From assembly GCF_001431535.1 (NCBI RefSeq), contig NZ_LDJK01000049.1, forward strand, positions 1 through 51,729: 51,729 bases of DNA, read 5' to 3'. Position 1 is the stretch's first letter, and every line of letters starts with the position of its first letter. Below, one piece after another: positions 46,946 to 51,729 of this stretch. A model generated the notes under the pieces. It ran no database searches and had not been told where the DNA came from. It saw only the letters and a program-made list of their open reading frames with translations. The position numbers and the translations under genes were made by a program. Source of the DNA: Stenotrophomonas chelatiphaga (GTDB lineage: Bacteria > Pseudomonadota > Gammaproteobacteria > Xanthomonadales > Xanthomonadaceae).

Positions 46946-49318
46946 GTGATCAAACGCGGCCTGCGCCGGTTGCGGCGCAGCCTGCGGCCGCTGTGGCCGT
47001 GGCTGCGCTGGGGCAGCGTGGCGCTGCTGTTGGCGGTGCTGCTGCTGGATCTGGCGTTCCCGCCGCCCTTGCCGAAGCAGCGCGATACGAGCACGCTGGT
47101 CGTCGCGCGCGACGGCAGCCCGCTGCGCGCGTTCGCCGATGCCGAAGGCGTGTGGCGCTACCCGGCGTCGGTCGACCAGGTCTCCCCGTTGTACCTGCAG
47201 GCCCTGCTGGGCTACGAGGACCGCTGGTTCTGGCGCCATCCCGGCATCAACCCGGTCGCGCTGCTGCGCGCCAGCACGCAGATGCTGGGGCAGGGGCGCA
47301 TCGTGTCGGGCGGCTCGACGCTGACCATGCAGGTGGCGCGCATCCTTGACCCGCATACGCGCACGCCCTGGGGAAAATCCAAGCAGATGCTGCGCGCGCT
47401 GCAGCTGGAAGCGCACCTTTCCAAGCGCGAGATCCTGACCCTGTACCTGGAGCGCGCGCCCTACGGCGGCACCATCGAGGGCGTTGAAGCGGCCAGCTGG
47501 GCCTACCTGGGCAAACCGGCGGCGCAGCTGTCGCATGCCGAGGCAGCGCTGCTGGCGGTGCTGCCGCAGGCGCCCAGCCGGCTGCGTCCGGACCGCCATC
47601 CGCAGGCAGCGCAGCAGGCGCGTGACAAGGTGCTGGCACGGATGGCTTCGCTGGGGCGCTGGTCCGCCGAAGTGGTGGAAGATGCACGCGTGGAAACGGT
47701 GGTCACCCGTTCGCTGCGTCCACCGCTGCATGCGGCCTTGCTGGCGCAGCGCCTGCATGCCGCGCAACCCGGGCAGCCACGCATCGAAAGCAGCATCGAC
47801 ATCGACCTGCAGCGCACGCTGGAGGGCCGGCTTTCCAGCTACTTCTCCACGCTGCCCGAGCGGACCTCGGCGGCGCTGCTGGTGGTCGACAACCAGACCC
47901 TGCAGGCGCGCGCCTACGTCGGCACGCTGAACTTCGGCGACCGCCAGCGGCTGGGCCACGTGGACATGGTGCAGGCATGGCGCTCGCCGGGTTCCACGCT
48001 CAAGCCGTTCCTGTACGCGATGGCGCTGGATGACGGCCTGATCCACTCGGAGAGCCTGCTGGTGGATGCGCCGCAGAGCTTCGGCGGCTACCGCCCGGGC
48101 AATTTCGACGAGGCTTTCAATGGCCCGGTGAGCGCAGCCACCGCACTGCGCCTGTCGCTCAACGTGCCTTCGGTGGACCTGCTGGACCGGGTCGGGCCGG
48201 CGCGCTTCGCCGCGCGCCTGTCGCATGCCGGGATCCAGCTGCGCTTTCCACGTGGAAGCTCACCCAACCTGTCGCTGATCCTGGGCGGCACCGGGGCGCG
48301 GCTGGAGGACCTGGTCGGTGCCTTCGCTGCGTTGAACCGCGATGGCATCGCCGGTCGGGTGCGCTATACCGATGCGGATCCCGTGCTGGATCGCCGGCTG
48401 GTGTCTCCGGGCGCGGCGTGGATCGTGCGCGAGATGCTGGAAGCCAATCCGCGCCCGGGGCAGGGCACCGATACCTTCGACCTCGGCGGCCGGCCGCGGG
48501 TCGCGTGGAAGACCGGTACCAGCTACGGCTACCGCGACGCGTGGGCGATCGGTAGTACGCGCCAGTACACCGTGGGGGTCTGGGTAGGGCGGCCGGACGG
48601 CACGCCATTGCCGGGACAGTACGGGGCGGTCACGGCACTGCCGCTGATGTTCGAGGTGGTCGACAGCCTGCCGCGCCAGGGCCGTGCCAGCGCGGCGCCG
48701 CCGCGTCCGGCCAGTGTCACCCAGGCGGATGTGTGCTGGCCGACCGGGGAACTCGCCAGCGAGCTGCCGGCGGGATTGTGCCAGCGCCGGCTGAGTGCAT
48801 GGTTGCTTGATGGCAGCGTGCCCCCCACCTTCGCCGAGCGCGATGCGCGGCGCTGGCAGCCGGGGCGGCAGCGCTACCAGGCTGATCTGCAAAGCGGCCT
48901 GCGACTGTCCGCCGACTGCAGCGCGCCGCACCCGGTGGAAGACCGCGAAGTCGCGCGCTGGCCGGCGCTGCTGTCGCCGTGGCTGCCGCAGGCGGCACGG
49001 GCCGCCTCGCAGCTGCCCGCGCTGGCACCGGATTGTCGCGACGACGGGCGCCAGGCCAGCATCGCCCTGCACATCGACGGGCTCAACGACGGGGCGTCGT
49101 TGGCGCGCGCGCCGGGGGCCGTTGAAGGCGTGCGCCTGCAGCTGCGTGCGCTCGGCAGCGAGCACGACATCGACTGGCTGCTGGACGGCCGCTGGATCGC
49201 CCGCACCCGCGGCGCCCAGCCGTTCAGCCAGCGCTTCGAACAGCCAGGACGGCACACGTTGACCGCACTGGCCAGCGATGGGGCCTGGACCCAGGTGCGG
49301 TTCAACGTGGTGCGCTGA
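46946..49318 (+). CDS. pbpC: Penicillin-binding protein 1C
   Basis: The 790-residue bifunctional peptidoglycan synthase has a short cytoplasmic basic segment and one transmembrane helix (LRWGSVALLLAVLLLDLAF). The GT51 glycosyltransferase domain carries the catalytic Glu in GYEDRWFWRHPGINPVALLRA, GGSTLTMQVARI and EILTLYLERAPYGGTIEGVEAASWAYLGK. The transpeptidase domain carries SPGSTLKPF (Ser350, Lys353), the SLN motif in RLSLNVPSVDLLD and KTGTSYGYRDAWA. A BiPBP_C immunoglobulin-like C-terminal domain follows. All active-site motifs are present, although E. coli PBP1C transpeptidation is itself poorly active. GTG 46946 is the best start (VIKRGLRRLRR after CACGGGG); open sequence upstream lies within the macroglobulin gene. 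The gene ends 6 bp from the convergent ferritin-like gene. Confidence 0.93.
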   Translation: MIKRGLRRLRRSLRPLWPWLRWGSVALLLAVLLLDLAFPPPLPKQRDTSTLVVARDGSPLRAFADAEGVWRYPASVDQVSPLYLQALLGYEDRWFWRHPGINPVALLRASTQMLGQGRIVSGGSTLTMQVARILDPHTRTPWGKSKQMLRALQLEAHLSKREILTLYLERAPYGGTIEGVEAASWAYLGKPAAQLSHAEAALLAVLPQAPSRLRPDRHPQAAQQARDKVLARMASLGRWSAEVVEDARVETVVTRSLRPPLHAALLAQRLHAAQPGQPRIESSIDIDLQRTLEGRLSSYFSTLPERTSAALLVVDNQTLQARAYVGTLNFGDRQRLGHVDMVQAWRSPGSTLKPFLYAMALDDGLIHSESLLVDAPQSFGGYRPGNFDEAFNGPVSAATALRLSLNVPSVDLLDRVGPARFAARLSHAGIQLRFPRGSSPNLSLILGGTGARLEDLVGAFAALNRDGIAGRVRYTDADPVLDRRLVSPGAAWIVREMLEANPRPGQGTDTFDLGGRPRVAWKTGTSYGYRDAWAIGSTRQYTVGVWVGRPDGTPLPGQYGAVTALPLMFEVVDSLPRQGRASAAPPRPASVTQADVCWPTGELASELPAGLCQRRLSAWLLDGSVPPTFAERDARRWQPGRQRYQADLQSGLRLSADCSAPHPVEDREVARWPALLSPWLPQAARAASQLPALAPDCRDDGRQASIALHIDGLNDGASLARAPGAVEGVRLQLRALGSEHDIDWLLDGRWIARTRGAQPFSQRFEQPGRHTLTALASDGAWTQVRFNVVR

Positions 49319-49324
49319 GTCGGC

Positions 49325-49894
49325 TTACTTGCCGATCCAGCCATCCAGCAGGTCGGCGAACTCGTCGGCGTGCTCTTCCTCCTGGGCCAGGATCTCTTCC
49401 AGGATGCGCTTGGTGGTGGTGTCCTTGTCGCCGACGAAATTGATCATCTCGCGGTAGCTGTCGATGGCGATGCGTTCGGCGATGAGGTTCTCGCGCACCA
49501 TGTCACGCAGGTCACTGCCTTCCTTGTACTCGGCGTGCGAGCGTGCGGTCAGGGTGTCCGGGTTGAAGTCCGGCTCGCCGCCGAGCTGCACGATGCGTTC
49601 GGCCAGCTTGCCGGCATGCGCCTGTTCCTGCTGCGCGTGTTCCAGGAACTCGGCCTTGACCGCGTCGGCGAGCATGCCCTTGGCCATGTAGTAGTGGCGG
49701 TAGTAGCGCAGCACGCACACGTATTCGGTGGCCAGTGCATCGTTGAGCAGCTGGATGACCGCCTTGCGGTCGGCGTTGTAGGTGTCGGTGATCGCGCCAT
49801 CTTCGATATTGCGCCGGGCGTTGTCGCGCAGGGTCTGGCGATCGCTGATGCCGGCGGGATGGGCGGGGTGGGGGTGCTTGGCTGGCTTTGACAT
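49325..49894 (-). CDS. Ferritin-like (bacterioferritin-type) protein
   Basis: The 189-residue four-helix ferritin-like protein has the di-iron ligand pattern E..E-H repeated: ATEYVCVLRYYRHYYMAKG, EFLEHAQQEQAHAGKLAE, ENLIAERIAIDSYREMI and ILAQEEEHADEFADLL. This fits iron binding and oxidation. No heme-binding Met of classical bacterioferritin can be assigned with certainty, so iron storage versus oxidative-stress protection is open. The start ATG 49894 gives MSKPAKHPHPAHPAGISDRQ, a His/Pro-rich N-terminal extension. The frame stays open upstream into the peroxiredoxin gene, but that part is out of phase with the real gene. It lies 47 bp after the peroxiredoxin, probably one operon. Confidence 0.88.
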   Translation of the reverse strand: MSKPAKHPHPAHPAGISDRQTLRDNARRNIEDGAITDTYNADRKAVIQLLNDALATEYVCVLRYYRHYYMAKGMLADAVKAEFLEHAQQEQAHAGKLAERIVQLGGEPDFNPDTLTARSHAEYKEGSDLRDMVRENLIAERIAIDSYREMINFVGDKDTTTKRILEEILAQEEEHADEFADLLDGWIGK

Positions 49895-49941
49895 GGCTGG
49901 CCTTTTCTCCTTCGTTATCGTTGGTTGCGGTACTACATTGA

Positions 49942-50424
49942 TCAGTGCGGCAGGTGCGCCAGCACATGCTCGGCCGATGACACCTCGAACTTGCCGGGGG
50001 CGTCGATCCAGGCCTCGCGCACCGTGCCGTTGTCCACGTACAGGGCGAAACGACGCGAGCGCATGCCCATGCCGGACGCGCTGGCGTCGATTTCCAGGCC
50101 GAGCGCGCGGGCCAGTTCGCCGTTGCCGTCGGACAGCATCAGCAGTCCGTCGGGCACCTGCTGGCTTTCGCCCCAGGCCTTCATCACGAACGGGTCGTTG
50201 ACCGCCACGCAGTACACCTCGATGCCGCGCTGGCGGAATGCGGCGAAGTGTTCGATGAACCCGGGCAGGTGGCTGGCCGAGCAGGTGGGGGTGAACGCAC
50301 CGGGCACGGCGAACAGTACGGCCTTGCGGCCGTCGAACAAGGCCTTGGTGTCGACCGTCTCCACGCCGTCGCGGATGCGTTTCAGGGTGACTTCCGGGAT
50401 CGGGTCGCCGGCTTGGATGCTCAT
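49942..50424 (-). CDS. Peroxiredoxin, Prx5 (redoxin) type
   Basis: This 160-residue thiol peroxidase of the Prx5 group has the peroxidatic Cys48 in VPGAFTPTCSASHLPGF and the conserved DPFVMKAWGESQ. ALGLEIDASASGMGMRSRRFALYVDNGTV carries the Arg of the active site. No resolving Cys follows at the usual Prx5 position, so reduction probably uses glutathione or a glutaredoxin, as in 1-Cys members; this is inferred. The start ATG is 50424 (MSIQAGDPIPEVTL). Together with the downstream ferritin-like gene it forms a plausible oxidative-stress pair. Confidence 0.93.
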   Translation of the reverse strand: MSIQAGDPIPEVTLKRIRDGVETVDTKALFDGRKAVLFAVPGAFTPTCSASHLPGFIEHFAAFRQRGIEVYCVAVNDPFVMKAWGESQQVPDGLLMLSDGNGELARALGLEIDASASGMGMRSRRFALYVDNGTVREAWIDAPGKFEVSSAEHVLAHLPH

Positions 50425-50484
50425 GGGGGGGCTCCTGGTAAGCGGGCAGCGTAGGCACGCAGATGGGATGGCCGCGTCAACGGA

Positions 50485-50566
50485 TTGAAAATCCCGCGTG
50501 CACGCCCGATCTGGCAGGCGACGGGGGACGGCAACGTCCGGGCCTGCACACGGCAGCCGCTAGAAT
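50485..50566 (+). promoter_or_regulatory. Possible heat-shock and housekeeping promoters of the J-domain gene
   Basis: TTGAAA (50485-50490), a 14-bp spacer and CCCGATCT (50505-50512) resemble the sigma-32 consensus (CTTGAAA, then CCCCATNT). Downstream, TAGAAT (50561-50566) is a good sigma-70 -10 box but its -35 region is weak. Either could drive the gene starting at 50616. Similarity only. Confidence 0.45.
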
Positions 50567-50615
50567 AGGCGCGGGTTGGCGCCCCCGGTGCCGACGGATC
50601 ACTCGAGGTAGCACG

Positions 50616-51518
50616 ATGGAATTCAAGGATTACTACGCCACGCTGGGCGTGGAGCCCAGCGCGGGCGACGCCGAAATCAAGACCGCTTACCGGCGGCTGG
50701 CGCGCAAGTACCACCCGGATGTCAGCAAGGAAGCCGGCGCGGAAGAAAAATTCAAGGGCATCAACGAGGCGTACGAGGCGCTGCGCGACCCGCAGAAGCG
50801 CGCGGCGTATGACCAGTTGAAGGCGCAGGGGTACCGGCCGGGCGAGGAGTTCAATGTCCCGCCCAACTACGGCGGCGGCGGTGGCTTCGATTTCGAGGAG
50901 GTGTTCGGCGGTGGCGGCGCAGGCGGTGCCAACGGCGGCTTCAGCGATTTCTTCGAGAGCCTGTTCGCGCGCCAGCGTGGCGCGGCCGGGCGCGGCCCCG
51001 GTCCTGGCTTCAGCAGCGGTGGCCACGCCCCGCAGCGCGATACCCGGGCCAAGCTTTCGGTTCCGCTGGAAGCAGCCTACAACGGCGATACGCTGCGGAT
51101 CACGGTCAACGGCCGCCAGCTGGACGTGCGCGTGCCGAAGGGCATCAAGCCGGGCCAGGTGATCCGGCTGGGCGGGCAGGGCACGGATGGTGGCAACCTG
51201 CTGCTGGAAGTGGAATATGCCGCGCACCCGCAGTTCGAGGTGGACGGTCGCAACATCCTTTACACCCTGCAGGTGACGCCGTGGCAGGCGGCGCTGGGCA
51301 CCAGCATCAGCGTGCCGACGTTGGGCGGTGCGGTGGAACTGAAGGTGGCTGCTGGTTCCGATGCCGGGCGCCGGCTGCGCCTGCGCGGCCGTGGCCTGCC
51401 GGGCAACCCGGACGGCGACCAGATCGTGGAACTGGAGATCGTGGCGCCGGCGGCCAACGATGAGGCCCAGGCCGAGGCCTACCGCAACCTGGCCAAGGCG
51501 TTCGGCGAGTCGATCTGA
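50616..51518 (+). CDS. cbpA: CbpA/DnaJ-type J-domain co-chaperone
   Basis: The 300-residue Hsp40 lacks the zinc-finger domain of DnaJ. The J domain (residues 4-70) has the HPD motif in ARKYHPDVSKEAGAEEKF. A Gly/Phe-rich segment follows (PPNYGGGGGFDFEEVFGGGGAGGANGGFSDFF). The C-terminal substrate-binding domains I and II follow (VPLEAAYNGDTLRITVNGRQLDVRVPKGIKPGQVIRLGGQG; LQVTPWQAALGTSISVPTLGGAVELKVAAGSDAGRRLRLRGRGLP). This order is typical of CbpA and DjlB-type proteins. The start ATG 50616 follows CGAGGTAGC. It works with DnaK in protein folding under stress. No cbpM modulator gene follows. Confidence 0.92.
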   Translation: MEFKDYYATLGVEPSAGDAEIKTAYRRLARKYHPDVSKEAGAEEKFKGINEAYEALRDPQKRAAYDQLKAQGYRPGEEFNVPPNYGGGGGFDFEEVFGGGGAGGANGGFSDFFESLFARQRGAAGRGPGPGFSSGGHAPQRDTRAKLSVPLEAAYNGDTLRITVNGRQLDVRVPKGIKPGQVIRLGGQGTDGGNLLLEVEYAAHPQFEVDGRNILYTLQVTPWQAALGTSISVPTLGGAVELKVAAGSDAGRRLRLRGRGLPGNPDGDQIVELEIVAPAANDEAQAEAYRNLAKAFGESI

Positions 51519-51606
51519 GGGGTTTGTTGTGCTGCGCACGGCTTGAAGCGCAGGCAACGTCAAAAGCTCACGTCAACGGCAAAAGCTGCAGGGCTGTTGT
51601 GTTGGC

Positions 51607-51705
51607 GGGGCGGGGTGGCTGTGCAGGACACGCCGTGAATCCGTCCATGGAGGCTCGCTTTTCGCATCCATGCGAAAAGACGGTCCTGCACAGCCACCCC
51701 GCCCC
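51607..51705. repeat. Nested long inverted repeat at the right edge
   Basis: Perfect 23-bp arms at 51607-51629 and 51683-51705 (beginning GGGGCGGGGTGGCTG) surround a second hairpin CTTTTCGCA (51658-51666) / TGCGAAAAG (51671-51679). It lies 89 bp after the cbpA stop. It resembles a compound REP element. A terminator function is possible because of its position, but no terminal T-run follows. Confidence 0.8.
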
Positions 51706-51729
51706 ACCTTCGACAGGTCCATGGTGGCC

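Noticed and set aside
41950..47094. A 1714-codon open frame antisense to the macroglobulin gene
   Set aside because: High GC content leaves the opposite strand open. Its translation is low-complexity (Gln/Arg/Ala/His-rich) with no domain, while the plus strand has full family motifs.
49895..50458. Fusion of the ferritin-like protein with an upstream domain
   Set aside because: The continuous open frame overlaps the peroxiredoxin gene out of phase. Both genes have their own starts and full-length family matches.

Overview
The window is GC-rich DNA, densely coded on both strands, and fits a member of the Xanthomonadaceae, most likely Stenotrophomonas. Three observations support this: GTAG-headed REP palindromes of the SMAG type described in Stenotrophomonas maltophilia (at 17.3, 29.7 and 41.9 kb), a metX-metB-hom operon behind a SAM-I riboswitch, and a propionate (2-methylcitrate) operon using acnD/prpF with a divergent sigma-54 activator prpR. 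I found 36 intact protein genes, one gene broken by an amber codon, one riboswitch, several REP-like or tandem repeats, and no tRNA, rRNA, CRISPR array or insertion sequence. The content is mostly chromosomal core metabolism with one surface/secretion segment.

Layout. 0.4-3.5 kb (minus): a TrhA/hemolysin III membrane protein, release factor 3 (prfC) and a secreted M23 peptidase whose last codons and stop lie inside a REP-like hairpin. 3.6-7.2 kb (plus): SAM-I riboswitch, then metX, metB and a homoserine dehydrogenase joined by ATGA overlaps. 7.2-14.4 kb (plus): an OmpR-type response regulator without a partner kinase, a 1430-residue trimeric autotransporter adhesin and a secreted subtilase. 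14.5-17.0 kb (minus): an exported alpha/beta hydrolase and L-serine dehydratase, separated by a 23-bp tandem repeat. 17.1-19.2 kb: a short glutaredoxin-like protein, then a minus-strand YceI / cytochrome b561 / YceI operon. 19.4-26.6 kb (plus): two tandem paralogous propeller-type hybrid histidine kinases.

26.6-31.5 kb (minus): an MdtD-like MFS exporter, hemE, a small WGR protein, aroB and aroK. 31.6-34.0 kb: dodecin, a D-glycerate-3-kinase-like gene split by an in-frame TAG, pdxH with a 74-bp tandem duplication across its 3' end, and a DoxX protein. 34.0-41.8 kb: prpR facing prpB-prpC-acnD-prpF, with a clear sigma-54 promoter and repeated TGTTTC boxes between them. 42.0-49.3 kb (plus): a lipoprotein alpha-2-macroglobulin with an intact thioester motif, followed by penicillin-binding protein 1C. 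49.3-50.4 kb (minus): a ferritin-like protein and a Prx5-type peroxiredoxin. 50.6-51.5 kb (plus): a CbpA-type J-domain co-chaperone.

How the genes work together. The met operon makes cystathionine from homoserine and carries its own homoserine dehydrogenase, all probably switched off by SAM. The prp operon turns propionyl-CoA-derived 2-methylcitrate into pyruvate and succinate. The macroglobulin/PBP1C pair is the known bacterial protease-trap and wall-repair arrangement. I see no clearly new multi-gene system. The items most worth a second look are the tandem hybrid kinases without an evident output, the modular adhesin with its neighbouring orphan regulator, the amber-split kinase, and the repeats that have taken over stop codons or 3' ends of genes.
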